Translations under genes and position numbers: made by a program
The notes under the pieces: model-generated
Seen by the model: the letters and a program-made list of their open reading frames with translations, nothing else
Told to the model about the DNA's origin: nothing
The model's database searches: none
Part shown: positions 41,854-50,794 of the stretch, piece by piece
Position numbering within the stretch: position 1 is the first letter of the stretch
Layout of the letters: each line of letters starts with the position of its first letter
Source of the DNA: a bacterium
GTDB taxonomy: Bacteria > Babelota > Babeliae > Babelales > Vermiphilaceae
Direction of reading: 5' to 3'
DNA: 64,000 nt
Assembly (NCBI GenBank): GCA_021833825.1
Contig: JAKBEL010000007.1
Coordinates: 96,133 to 160,132 of the forward strand

Positions 41854-43203
41854 TTGCATTATACACGAGAGGCGAAGATCGGCATATTTGTGCTTGCTGC
41901 CATTGCTTTATTTGTTTACGTTGGATTTCAATTAGGAACATTTAAAGTACGCAGTGATCATTATGCTCTCTATGAAGTCTATTTTAAAGACATTTCAGGA
42001 TTATTAAAAAAAGCTGAAGTTAAGGTTGCAGGGGTAAAAGTTGGTTGGGTTGATGATATTCATCTGATAGCAAAAGATGGTTTTTATGCCCGCGTTGATA
42101 TACTTGTTGATCCATCATATTGTTTATATGAAGATGCTTATGGCATAGTCCGCAAAGAGGGCATTTTGGGGCCAACTTATGTTGAGCTTGTCGCAGGGAA
42201 TCCGTTGAAAGAAAGAATCAAGCCGGGCGGCAAGCTGATGCAAGATAATATTGGAGCCACATCGGTAGATGAATTGATGATCACTTTTAAAGGTATAGCC
42301 AATGATATTCAAGAGGTCTCTTCATCATTTAAACAGATGTTTGCAGGCGCTCAGGTTGCTCAAGAGTTGAGTGGACTGATTGGTGATATAAAGCAAGTGG
42401 TCAGTCAATTGAGAGTTGATCTGTTGCCAAATGTTAATCAGCTTGCAGGCAATGTTTCAAAAACAACGAGTGATCTTCAATCGGTATCACCAGATGTTAT
42501 AGAGAGTTTTAAAAATATTAATAGTATTTCAACAGATATTAAGACAAGCTTCTCGCGCTTTAATGATCTCTTTTTTGTGTATGATGGCCATATTGAAAAT
42601 ATGTTACAGCGAGCAGAGCATACCTGTTTTAAAGATTCAAAAGGAATATTTGAAGCTCGCATATATCCGAGACCCGATTATTTCTATTTAATTGGGGTTA
42701 CCACATCGCAAAAAGGATATATCACTCGAACAACAACGTTGAATGAGTATACCGATAACTGTCTTAATGAAATCTGTCCTCCGGAAGGCCTCCCTGATTG
42801 GGCGCGATATCAGTATATCTATAACAACAACAAAAAGGTGGTCAAGCGAAATTCATTCAAAGTTGATCTTCAGTTTGGCAAATGGTATCGCAATTTTTCA
42901 CTTCGTGCGGGATTAATTGAAGGAACCGGTGGTGTAGCGGCGGACCTTTTTGTGTTTCAGAAAGGTCATTATAGCTTTATGTCCACTTTTAAAATATATG
43001 ACTTTTGGGGACAAAATCGTATTGATGATAATCGTCCGCACTTGAAATGGATCAATCGCCTATTTCTGTTCAATCATGTATACCTTGCTCTTGGCGTTGA
43101 TGATTTTATAAGCCGTTGCAATAAAAGTTTTTTTATTGGTGCTGGATTCAGGTTCGGTGAAGACGAAACTAAATGGTTCTTGCCCAATTACATTGGAGCA
43201 TAG
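41854..43203 (+). CDS. MCE-domain protein, MlaD-like
   Basis: A 449-residue protein with one N-terminal membrane helix (about 9-28) and a single MCE domain (about 36-115; VKVAGVKVGWVDDI, GILGPTYVELVAG). A helical linker follows (about 140-220), then a beta-rich C-terminal domain of about 200 residues that is not part of MlaD proper. MCE proteins form hexameric tunnels that move phospholipids between membranes. No MlaE or MlaF gene is adjacent. TTG 41854 has AAGGAAC upstream. It may share the gsp transcript, 18 bases after gspK. Confidence 0.83.
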   Translation: MHYTREAKIGIFVLAAIALFVYVGFQLGTFKVRSDHYALYEVYFKDISGLLKKAEVKVAGVKVGWVDDIHLIAKDGFYARVDILVDPSYCLYEDAYGIVRKEGILGPTYVELVAGNPLKERIKPGGKLMQDNIGATSVDELMITFKGIANDIQEVSSSFKQMFAGAQVAQELSGLIGDIKQVVSQLRVDLLPNVNQLAGNVSKTTSDLQSVSPDVIESFKNINSISTDIKTSFSRFNDLFFVYDGHIENMLQRAEHTCFKDSKGIFEARIYPRPDYFYLIGVTTSQKGYITRTTTLNEYTDNCLNEICPPEGLPDWARYQYIYNNNKKVVKRNSFKVDLQFGKWYRNFSLRAGLIEGTGGVAADLFVFQKGHYSFMSTFKIYDFWGQNRIDDNRPHLKWINRLFLFNHVYLALGVDDFISRCNKSFFIGAGFRFGEDETKWFLPNYIGA

Positions 43204-43314
43204 ATTGAGAGATTATCTTTAGTCGTTCAGCTTTTTTGACAATATTAAAAACCTTCTTTATTATTAGTATTAATTTGCATATAAAGATATGTTTTTTAAA
43301 CAAAGGAGCATTTT

Positions 43315-43905
43315 ATGATCGTGAAAAGACTGATGAGTATAGCTTTATTGATAGCGCTGCATGTACATGCAGCTGATCAACACGGGTTAGATTGGCAATT
43401 ATTGCGTGCATTTCAGGATGATGCTTCTTTTATAGATATAAAAAATCTTATTGAGCGTGGTGCAAAAATTGAATTTGTGGGTGAATGTATTGGTGGATCT
43501 ACTGCACTCCATTATGCAGCAACAAGTAGTTCTGAAGACAATGCGCTTTTATTCTATTTGTTAGAAGAGCATAACATTAATGCGAATGTTGCAGATTGGG
43601 AAGGTTGCACTCCTTGTCATATGGCTGCAGCATGTGATAGAGGTGATCGGATAGAGATACTTTATCAAAAAGGTGCAGATGTTAATGCTAAGGGTGAAAA
43701 AGAGAGCACTCCGCTTCATTTTGCGGTTGTTAATGGTGCGTTGCATTCTGTGCAGGCTCTTCTTGCATGTGGTGCCACGCAAGAAAAAGATGTTTGGGGA
43801 AAGACCCCAATAAGTATTGCACGATATAATGAACATCAAAATATTGTGAAATGCCTAGAAGAATGGGAAAGTTTTTCTGAAATAAAAGAGCCTGGCATTG
43901 ATTAA
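43315..43905 (+). CDS. Secreted ankyrin-repeat protein 1 of a tandem triplet
   Basis: A 196-residue exported protein with signal peptide (MIVKRLMSIALLIALHVHA) and about four ankyrin repeats (TALHYAAT, TPCHMAAACDRGD, TPLHFAVVNGAL, TPISIARYNEH). It ends in EIKEPGID, a tail shared with the next two genes. AAAGGAG precedes the ATG. The three genes probably arose by duplication and may be co-transcribed (85- and 9-base gaps). Ankyrin proteins often bind host or partner proteins, but no target can be named. Confidence 0.85.
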   Translation: MIVKRLMSIALLIALHVHAADQHGLDWQLLRAFQDDASFIDIKNLIERGAKIEFVGECIGGSTALHYAATSSSEDNALLFYLLEEHNINANVADWEGCTPCHMAAACDRGDRIEILYQKGADVNAKGEKESTPLHFAVVNGALHSVQALLACGATQEKDVWGKTPISIARYNEHQNIVKCLEEWESFSEIKEPGID

Positions 43906-43990
43906 GTGTGGCTTGAATATATATAGAGAGAGTTGGTGGGGGCTTTTTTGAAATAGAAGAAACCGATTCAATAAACAAAAGGGATATATT

Positions 43991-44482
43991 ATGATATTAA
44001 AAAGATTGATGGTAGCTGTGTTTTTATTAGGAGCTGCTCAAGGCTATGCTGCCGATGAAAAGCATGAGCGTAGTTGGAGGGTGCTTGAAGCTGTGAAAAC
44101 AGGAGAATCTCTTGAAGGACTACAAGATCTTATTGCAGCCGGTATAGATCCAAATGTGAGAGGTTCTTTTGAAGATACAATATGTCATCACGCGGCAAGA
44201 CTCAATTTAGCTCATCTTATAGAGATTCTTGTTCAAGAAGGAGCTGATGTGAATGCTAAAGATATGGATTCTTATACGCCCCTTCATGTAGCATCGGGTT
44301 GTGGCTCCTTAGATGCTTTAGAGGTTTTGTTAAAGTATGGTGCAGATACAGAAATAAGAACTTGTAATGGAAAAAGGCCTATAGAATGCGCTAACGAGTC
44401 CAATCGCGAAGGTGTTGTTTTTCTTATGGATAACTGCGCCTCTGGTGTTGGTCTTGAAATAAAAGAGCCTGCTGTTGATTGA
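43991..44482 (+). CDS. Secreted ankyrin-repeat protein 2 of the triplet
   Basis: A 163-residue exported protein with signal peptide (MILKRLMVAVFLLGAAQGYA) and about three ankyrin units (DTICHHAARLNLAHLIEIL, YTPLHVASGCGSLDALEVLL and a degenerate last one). The C-terminus is EIKEPAVD. AAAGGG precedes the ATG. The N-terminus is closely related to that of protein 1 (MI.KRLM). Confidence 0.85.
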   Translation: MILKRLMVAVFLLGAAQGYAADEKHERSWRVLEAVKTGESLEGLQDLIAAGIDPNVRGSFEDTICHHAARLNLAHLIEILVQEGADVNAKDMDSYTPLHVASGCGSLDALEVLLKYGADTEIRTCNGKRPIECANESNREGVVFLMDNCASGVGLEIKEPAVD

Positions 44483-44491
44483 GAGGCGTTT

Positions 44492-44995
44492 ATGATCTTT
44501 CAAAGTTTTATGATAGGTTTGTTGGGAATTATTTTCCAGGTATATGCATCTGAAATTGCTGATATAGATGAAGTTAGACGGCAAAAATTAACTTGTAAAT
44601 TGTTTAGGGCAGTGTTGCAAGGGGGTTTGCTTGAAGATATAGCGAGTCTTGTTATAGATGGTGCAGATATTAATGCTCAGGACATCTCTGGCGCGTCATT
44701 ATGCCATCATGCTTCGCTTTTTAATAGATACGATGTCTTAGAGATCTTGTGTAAGCAAGGTGCTGATCTTAATATAAAAGACAATGATGGCAATACGCCT
44801 CTTCATTATGCGTCTAGATATGGCGCATATAGAGCTGTAAAGACTCTTCTGATACATGGTGCAAATAAATGGGAAAAAAATGATAAGAGTCGTACATCTA
44901 TAGAGCTTGCTCAGAAATCTCGTCGTAAGCTTATTGTTGAACTTATAGAAAATTGGCACGATCCTTTTGAAATAAAAGAACCTAGTGTTAATTAA
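44492..44995 (+). CDS. Secreted ankyrin-repeat protein 3 of the triplet
   Basis: A 167-residue exported protein with signal-like N-terminus (MIFQSFMIGLLGIIFQVYA), about three ankyrin repeats (ASLCHHASLFNRYDVLEIL, NTPLHYASRYGAYRAVKTLL) and the EIKEPSVN tail. GAGAGG precedes the ATG, nine bases after the previous stop. Its TAA stop forms a shared TTAA with the convergent gene on the other strand. Confidence 0.85.
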   Translation: MIFQSFMIGLLGIIFQVYASEIADIDEVRRQKLTCKLFRAVLQGGLLEDIASLVIDGADINAQDISGASLCHHASLFNRYDVLEILCKQGADLNIKDNDGNTPLHYASRYGAYRAVKTLLIHGANKWEKNDKSRTSIELAQKSRRKLIVELIENWHDPFEIKEPSVN

Positions 44996-45444
44996 GTGTT
45001 GATATAATGATTCAAAAAGTATCCAGCTAGTGCGCTAGAGAGTAAGATTAAGCCAGCTTTATATTTTGACTGTTCATCAGTTGTTTCAAATATGTTGCCA
45101 TATGTTGTCTTATGTATTGCTTGATGTGTTGCAAGCATTATAACGTTAGCAATGAGAAAATGAATTCCATTATATGATTGCTTCATATCAAACACAAAGG
45201 CAGATAAATCAGGCCAGTCCTTTTGAAGTAGTTCAGACGAGAATAGTTTTGTATAGATGTAGCCAGCAAGTACAGTTAATGCTGTGTCGGCGGTCAGATA
45301 GAGACTATTATAACAGGTGGGATACTTTTCTGCCCATGAAGCGATTTGTGAGTTAGATTCTGAAGATATAGTCTCAGAGGCGAAAGAGCTGCAGGTTGCC
45401 AAACCTGTAAAAACGATGGAAATTAATATCTGTTTTTTCATCAC
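44992..45444 (-). CDS. Exported or membrane protein of unknown function
   Basis: A 150-residue protein with a signal peptide (MMKKQILISIVFTGLATCSSFA) and three further hydrophobic segments (about 48-68, 92-108, 130-148). No motif was recognised. It converges on the third ankyrin gene, sharing a TTAA at the stops, so the two are not co-expressed. Confidence 0.65.
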   Translation of the reverse strand: MMKKQILISIVFTGLATCSSFASETISSESNSQIASWAEKYPTCYNSLYLTADTALTVLAGYIYTKLFSSELLQKDWPDLSAFVFDMKQSYNGIHFLIANVIMLATHQAIHKTTYGNIFETTDEQSKYKAGLILLSSALAGYFLNHYINT

Positions 45445-45578
45445 TCATTCTTAAATATAAGGTTATTCATACTATAAGAATACCATATTATGAAATTATT
45501 GACCGGGGCCCCCTAGCTTTATGATCATCTCTGAGGTAGAATCATATCCTATTAATTCTTATAAAAAGGAAATAGAAA

Positions 45579-46022
45579 ATGATATCTTTGCAGATGGTTT
45601 TGATAGCAATTACATTGGGAATATATTCTGTAATTAATAGTGCCGTTATGGGTGGATTATTTTTAATAACTCAGCCATCATCGGCATTTTTTGTTCTGTT
45701 TAAAAAGGTTTTTTCAAAAACTCTATTCTCAATAATAATTACTCTTGCTTTTTTTGCATTTTTGGCTCGCATGTTTTGTATGACAGCATGGTTGATGAAT
45801 TGTTTAGAATGTATCTGCTTTCCACTGACCATTCAAGATCTGGTTATGCAGACAACATTGGCTTCAAGCATTCTGTTTTTCTTGAGTGTTGTTGTTGTTC
45901 AGCTTGGGATGATAGTGATACCAAATCGCCTTTCATCACTCTCATTTGTTATGATTGTCATAACAAGTAATATTGTTGCAAGTATTTTGAAGTTAGGATT
46001 TGTGGCGGTTGTTGGCCTATGA
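45579..46022 (+). CDS. Small four-helix membrane protein of unknown function
   Basis: A 147-residue protein that is almost entirely hydrophobic, with about four membrane helices and no long loops. AAAAAGGA precedes the ATG. Its stop overlaps the start of the next gene as ATGA, which argues that the two encode subunits made together. No family was recognised. Confidence 0.7.
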   Translation: MISLQMVLIAITLGIYSVINSAVMGGLFLITQPSSAFFVLFKKVFSKTLFSIIITLAFFAFLARMFCMTAWLMNCLECICFPLTIQDLVMQTTLASSILFFLSVVVVQLGMIVIPNRLSSLSFVMIVITSNIVASILKLGFVAVVGL

Positions 46023-46456
46023 AGTTGCTTGTCTCTTTTGCCCAATTTCTCATTTCTGAGTGGATCTGGTCATTTACTTTTGCGCTCTATCACCCCATTG
46101 TTGCAGTGCTTATCCTGATTCTGTTATTGATAAAATATGCAAAGCAGAAGATTATATCTTCTGTCTTTTATGCTATATGCTCGCAAGCATGTGCATCGCT
46201 TCTATTTACTTTTTTAGTTCATGTTGTTTTAGATCTCATTCTAGGTATAACGGTTGATGCATCTGGAGTGAAAAATATGATTCATCCCCTTGCAGCATGT
46301 TTTTTATTAGGTGTTATTTATAGCGGTTTGCAGATCGCTTTTTTTGCATTTATTCGGGCTTGGTATAGATTTCCTTTTGAAAAATTTTCAATTGCGGTAT
46401 GTATAAGCAATACAGTTGCTGCTCTTATAATCTTTAAATTTTTACCAGTTTTTTAG
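46019..46456 (+). CDS. Small four-helix membrane protein, translationally coupled partner
   Basis: A 145-residue protein with about four membrane helices, similar in size and layout to the gene before it but not obviously in sequence. It starts within the previous stop. A palindrome follows its stop and may terminate transcription. Function is unknown; a two-subunit membrane complex is a reasonable guess. Confidence 0.7.
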   Translation: MKLLVSFAQFLISEWIWSFTFALYHPIVAVLILILLLIKYAKQKIISSVFYAICSQACASLLFTFLVHVVLDLILGITVDASGVKNMIHPLAACFLLGVIYSGLQIAFFAFIRAWYRFPFEKFSIAVCISNTVAALIIFKFLPVF

Positions 46457-46462
46457 ATTGAG

Positions 46463-46504
46463 ATATGTTATTGAATCATAATAGAATCAGATTCAATAAC
46501 ATAT
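46463..46504. terminator. Perfect 15-bp palindrome between convergent genes
   Basis: ATATGTTATTGAATC (46463-46477) pairs with 46490-46504 around a 12-base loop. No T-run follows directly, so it may be a factor-dependent or bidirectional terminator, or a processing site. It lies six bases after the 46019 gene stop. Confidence 0.55.
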
Positions 46505-46602
46505 GCAAGCTTTGTCGATCTTAAGACTTTTTCGAATTGATTTTTAATTTTAATTCCTGGACAAGTTATTTTATTAGTTTTGACTAAGCTCATTTGTTTC
46601 TG

Positions 46603-46929
46603 TCATTCAGAAACAGAAAAATAGTGGCGCCAGCCTCTGGTGAATTTTTCTCCACTACGTATGCTAAGTCTAAGAAATTCAGCACCTTGTGGAATCGTAA
46701 TATATGGAAGAACATATGATTCCACCTCATTTTCCTGTTCATAGTATTCAGAGATAGAGGAGATTGTATCGTATGTATCAGATGAATCATTGATCTTTAC
46801 GTTTTTGACCATCTCCACTTTTATTTTGTATATGCCTGGTTTGTCTCGAAATCTTATAAGAAAAGAGGGTTCATCTGCGCTAAAGATAAAGCTGGTTGTT
46901 AATAACAAGAAGAGTAATAGTTGTTTCAT
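46603..46929 (-). CDS. Small secreted protein of unknown function
   Basis: A 108-residue protein with a signal peptide (MKQLLLFLLLTTSFIFSADE) and a beta-rich mature part. No motif was recognised. Its ATG overlaps the end of the double Ddl gene by four bases, so it is coupled to it and may be an exported accessory of that operon. Confidence 0.7.
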   Translation of the reverse strand: MKQLLLFLLLTTSFIFSADEPSFLIRFRDKPGIYKIKVEMVKNVKINDSSDTYDTISSISEYYEQENEVESYVLPYITIPQGAEFLRLSIRSGEKFTRGWRHYFSVSE

Positions 46930-49127
46930 ATCTCATGAGATGTTATGTAATTAATAGCATTTTCTGTTACTATTGTACCCTCTTGTAAGCCATATGCAAC
47001 TATTTTATCAATAAATTCTGCTGGAGTCAGTCCAACTTCGGCCGCTTGATGAAAAATACAGGTAGCTGGAGTCATTCCTGGAAGTGTATTCGCTTCGATA
47101 AATACTAAGCGTTCTTTTCCTGTAGGGCTTTCTGATGGATTTTGGTAAAAACAATCAATGCGACAATATCCTTTTAGATTAAGAGCCGCATATATCTCTT
47201 CAATCGTTCTTCGAACAAATGATAATGCACTAGCAGGTAGTGGTGCGGGAGTTTGATTCTCTCCAGCTCCGGGAAGAAATTTTTCTTGAATAGAAAGAAT
47301 GTTTGATGTGGCAATAGTTTGGCTTGGTGGCAATGCAAATGGTGTTTCATTGCCAATACAAGAGACGGTTAACTCCATACCTGAAATACATTCTTCAACA
47401 AGAGCAAGATCCTTTCCGTTAGTGAATATATTTTCTAATGCGAAGATCAATTCATTCTGAGTGATTGCCTGTTGAACAAGAACGCTGCATCCATCATCAT
47501 GCGGTTTGATAATTAAAGGCAATTGCATAGAAGTCATAATATTTTGTAATACTTGATCTCTATTATTAAAAAAGTCTGATTTGCTCAAAAGCTGTCCTTG
47601 TGGAACATCAAATCCGCAACTGCGCAAGTAATTACATGCTCTATATTTATCCATGCATAACGCGCTTGCAAGAACAGAGGAGCCATTGTAAGGAAGATTG
47701 AGCATTTCAAGAGCTCCTTGAATAGAACCATTTTCTCCCATGCCACCATGTAGCGCAATAAATACAAAATCGGCAATTAAAGGCAAGTCTGCCCACTTGA
47801 TCTTTTCTGTAGATTCTAAAAGGTTTTCGATCTCTTTTGTTGAATTACGTATCAACAGCTTTGGCCCTATGGGATAAAGTTCATTATTTTGTGAAACAAA
47901 AACTGGAATTATTTCATATTTTTGTGGTGATAGTTTATAGCACACATTTCGACCCGAGGCTAATGATATCTCTTTCTCATTTGAACTGCCACCAAGTAGT
48001 ACTGCAATGCGTAATTTTTTTGTCTGCATAATCTCCAATTCTTTTTTTTCTTGATTGAGTATTGGTTCGAGCATGCCATAGGCGTGTAGCTCTGTCTCTA
48101 TAATATGATTAATGAGTTGAGTGTGGTTCATGCCATATTCTGCAGCAGCACGGAAAATAAAACTTGCAGGATCCATCCCAGAAAGACTATTGGGATCGAT
48201 GATGATAATATCTCCTTCTTTATTTATAAATCCATCAATACGTGCAATATTGGTCATGCCAAGAGCTTGCATTGACTTTACACATACATCTTCTATTTTC
48301 TTTATCATATCTTGCGAGCATCGTGCGGGAGTATGTTTTTCTGACCGTCCTGGCATATATTTTTGTTCGTAACAAAAAAAATGGGTTCCATCTTCAGGAA
48401 CAATCTCCGTTGGAGTCAATGGAACGAATCTATTTGAGTGATAATCGGTAATAATAATGCACGCAAATTCCATGCCAGAAATTTTTTCTTGAACCATAAC
48501 TGGCTGTTTCTTGCTTGCAATAGTACTTGCATGATGTAATGCATGTATTAATTTATCTTTATCAAAAACAACAGATACTCCTAAGCTTGATCCTTCATGT
48601 GCAGGTTTTACTATACATGGAAAGGCTATATTAGAATTTTCCATTTTTAAGATAATTGAATCGATATCATCGATCTGATAAGGTTGTAAAGAGATGGTGC
48701 GAGGAACTTTAATATTATGAGCTTCCAATATTTTTTGTTGCATGATTTTATTCATGCAGAGAGCGCTTGCAAAAACATCTGATCCTAAATAAGGAATCTG
48801 TAAAAGTTCTAAAAATCCTTGCAAGGTGCCATCTTCAGCGAACTGTCCATGAACAGCAATAAACATAAAATCGATTATCTCTTTTAAATCATCCCACGCA
48901 ATTGCTTTTGCTTCATTGGTGAGGCGATGTTCAAAATCGCTGATTTTACCCCGATGTAAAAAGTGTGATGGCAGAAGATATAGAGATCCTTTGTTTGTCT
49001 GAAAGATTGGTATGATATCGTATCGCGTTGTATCTAAATGATCGCATACGGTCCGCCCTGAATTAAAAGAGACCTCTTTTTCAGCAGATCTGCCTCCCAT
49101 TAATACTCCAACCTTTATTTTTTGCAT
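46926..49127 (-). CDS. ddl: Tandem D-alanine-D-alanine ligase (two Ddl units fused)
   Basis: A 733-residue protein made of two complete Ddl/ATP-grasp units (about 1-350 and 370-733); ordinary Ddl has about 300-370 residues. Ddl joins two D-Ala for peptidoglycan. Unit 1 keeps the GGRSAEKEVS start, the HEGSSLGVS serine loop, YEQKY and the ARID strand, but has Asp in place of the metal Glu in IIIDPNSLSG. Unit 2 keeps the metal motif FIEANTLPGMT and the CRID strand. It has DGCSV in place of EGSSV and lacks the Tyr (IQEKFL). Neither unit alone has the full consensus set. The second unit's N-terminus (LRIAVLLGGSSNEKE) follows a short Gln/Glu-rich linker. Confidence 0.9.
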   Translation of the reverse strand: MQKIKVGVLMGGRSAEKEVSFNSGRTVCDHLDTTRYDIIPIFQTNKGSLYLLPSHFLHRGKISDFEHRLTNEAKAIAWDDLKEIIDFMFIAVHGQFAEDGTLQGFLELLQIPYLGSDVFASALCMNKIMQQKILEAHNIKVPRTISLQPYQIDDIDSIILKMENSNIAFPCIVKPAHEGSSLGVSVVFDKDKLIHALHHASTIASKKQPVMVQEKISGMEFACIIITDYHSNRFVPLTPTEIVPEDGTHFFCYEQKYMPGRSEKHTPARCSQDMIKKIEDVCVKSMQALGMTNIARIDGFINKEGDIIIIDPNSLSGMDPASFIFRAAAEYGMNHTQLINHIIETELHAYGMLEPILNQEKKELEIMQTKKLRIAVLLGGSSNEKEISLASGRNVCYKLSPQKYEIIPVFVSQNNELYPIGPKLLIRNSTKEIENLLESTEKIKWADLPLIADFVFIALHGGMGENGSIQGALEMLNLPYNGSSVLASALCMDKYRACNYLRSCGFDVPQGQLLSKSDFFNNRDQVLQNIMTSMQLPLIIKPHDDGCSVLVQQAITQNELIFALENIFTNGKDLALVEECISGMELTVSCIGNETPFALPPSQTIATSNILSIQEKFLPGAGENQTPAPLPASALSFVRRTIEEIYAALNLKGYCRIDCFYQNPSESPTGKERLVFIEANTLPGMTPATCIFHQAAEVGLTPAEFIDKIVAYGLQEGTIVTENAINYITSHEI

Positions 49128-49289
49128 GTACCGCTTCTCTAAAATAGGTTATATTAGCTTTTTGCTAAGGATTGTAGTTCAAATAGTTTCGTATTGCAAG
49201 TAAAATGGAACTATTGAGTTTTGAATATAAACAGTACTACTCTTGAAACAGTGATGTTTCTATGTATAGCCTATTCTAGAAGGATGTAT

Positions 49290-49721
49290 ATGAAAATAGA
49301 ACATATGATTACGGTATTTTTATTTGTATGTTGTTGTGCTTTATCATTTGCAGCATCTGAAGAGGATAACATTAAGAATAAGAGTGCATTATCACTTTCA
49401 GCGTCACCGTCAGGAGTACTTTTTTTGCCACCATCTACTCCTCCAATTGCTATTTCTATGGTCTCTCCTCATCGAGAACCTTTTATTGAAGGGGTCGCAG
49501 ATATGCTTGCGGCAAAATATGCTTCTGAAAAAAAGATGCCTAAGTCTAAAGCCCTTGTTATTATTGAAAGGACATTGCCTAAGAATGAATTGCCAATTAA
49601 TTTTGTTAAAGAGTCTGTTGCTGTCAAAGAGGAAGTAGAAGATCAAAGTTGCTCAGCTTTACCTTTTGAGAGTGATCCAAATGAGCATGAAACATTTTTT
49701 TGTATGGATGATGAGGAATAA
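49290..49721 (+). CDS. Secreted low-complexity protein of unknown function
   Basis: A 143-residue protein with a signal peptide (MKIEHMITVFLFVCCCALSFAAS) and a Ser/Pro/Lys/Glu-rich mature part without a recognised fold; the end is acidic (DDEE). ATG 49290 is used because AGAAGG stands six bases before it; the frame is open upstream to 49221. Orn begins three bases after its stop, so the two may share a transcript, although they look unrelated. Confidence 0.6.
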   Translation: MKIEHMITVFLFVCCCALSFAASEEDNIKNKSALSLSASPSGVLFLPPSTPPIAISMVSPHREPFIEGVADMLAAKYASEKKMPKSKALVIIERTLPKNELPINFVKESVAVKEEVEDQSCSALPFESDPNEHETFFCMDDEE

Positions 49722-49724
49722 TTA

Positions 49725-50297
49725 ATGTCAAAAAAAGATGTTATCATTGATAAGTTTGTCTGGATAGATTGTGAAATGACGGGTCTTGATATTACCAAAG
49801 ATGTTCTGCTTGAAATTGCGACCATTATTACTGATGTTAATCTGCATATTATAGCAGAGGGGCCCGATATTGTGATTCATCAACCAGAGGGTGCCCTTGA
49901 GGCTATGATTCCTGTAGTGAAAGATTTACATGCAAAATCGGGGCTTACTGATGAAGTAAGAGCGTCAACAGTGTCATTGGCGCAAGCAGAAGAGCAGACA
50001 TTATCTTTTATTGGGCAATATTGCTTACAGAATCAAGCGGTTCTTGCCGGTAATTCTGTTTGGCAGGATGGTATATTCTTGCGTAAATATATGCCACGTA
50101 TTACCGATTATCTTAACTATCGTATAGTTGATGTGAGTTCACTTAAAGTATTAGTACGTCAGTGGTATCCCAATAGTCCAAATGTGAAATTTAAAAAAGC
50201 AGAATCGCATAGAGCATTGGCTGATATTAAAGAGTCAATTGAAGAGTTAAAGTGGTACCGAAAGTACTTTTTCTTGTCCTCGCCGGACAAAGGCTAA
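49725..50297 (+). CDS. orn: Oligoribonuclease Orn
   Basis: A 190-residue DEDDh exoribonuclease that degrades 2-5-base RNA and pGpG. The acidic residues lie in WIDCEMTGLD (near 14-22), in the middle VWQDGIFLRKYMP stretch, and in the C-terminal SHRALADIKES with the catalytic His. Length is close to the usual 180. The last codons (after KYFF, LSSPDKG) lie in an inverted repeat at the edge of the following hairpin-rich element, so the C-terminus may have been modified by it. Confidence 0.93.
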   Translation: MSKKDVIIDKFVWIDCEMTGLDITKDVLLEIATIITDVNLHIIAEGPDIVIHQPEGALEAMIPVVKDLHAKSGLTDEVRASTVSLAQAEEQTLSFIGQYCLQNQAVLAGNSVWQDGIFLRKYMPRITDYLNYRIVDVSSLKVLVRQWYPNSPNVKFKKAESHRALADIKESIEELKWYRKYFFLSSPDKG

Positions 50298-50708
50298 ATT
50301 TTTTTCTTTGTTTTATCTTTTAATTAATCAATATTTTCTTTTATATTTCATATTTTTTTTTCACGCTCGCCGCGTGTGGCATCAAGTGAGGTTTTTGGCA
50401 ACCTCCTTGATAATCCTGGCCACCAACATGCTGTTGGATCGCTTCTCTCGCCTTGTCCCGACATAGTTATGTGAAACATAACGACGACGGATCGTAACGC
50501 AGACCACACGCTCTACGAGCTTCGGGTCTGGGACTCGCTATCAGAACTTAATATAAAATAATATGTATCAGATGTAAGGTTTGCAGCTGAATGGAGCCAA
50601 TAGGCGAGTGTTCACGCTTCAAACCGGTTAGGGATACAAAAGGTGCTCCTTTTGTGTCTAGATTACTAAGAGGTTGACAAGAACCTCTTAGTGCCAGCCC
50701 GGCGAGGG
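50278..50708. other. Hairpin-rich intergenic element of about 430 bases
   Basis: The region between orn and priA has nested inverted repeats. CCTCGCCGG (50278-50286) pairs with CCGGCGAGG (50699-50707) at the ends. A long-range stem joins 50365-50379 to 50504-50520. Local hairpins are ATCAAG...CTTGAT, CCAACATGCTGTTGG, GTTATGTG...CATAAC, GATACAAAAGG with CCTTTTGTGTC (50633-50658), and an 11-bp ACTAAGAGGTT stem (50665-50692). It could be a structured RNA or a miniature mobile element. No match to RNase P, SRP or 6S RNA was recognised. Confidence 0.55.
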
Positions 50709-50794
50709 CAAAAAGAAATTAAAAAAAAGAATATGAAAAGAAAAAAAGATATTGAAGATTAAGAAAATGAGTTTAAGAAAAATGAAAAAACACA

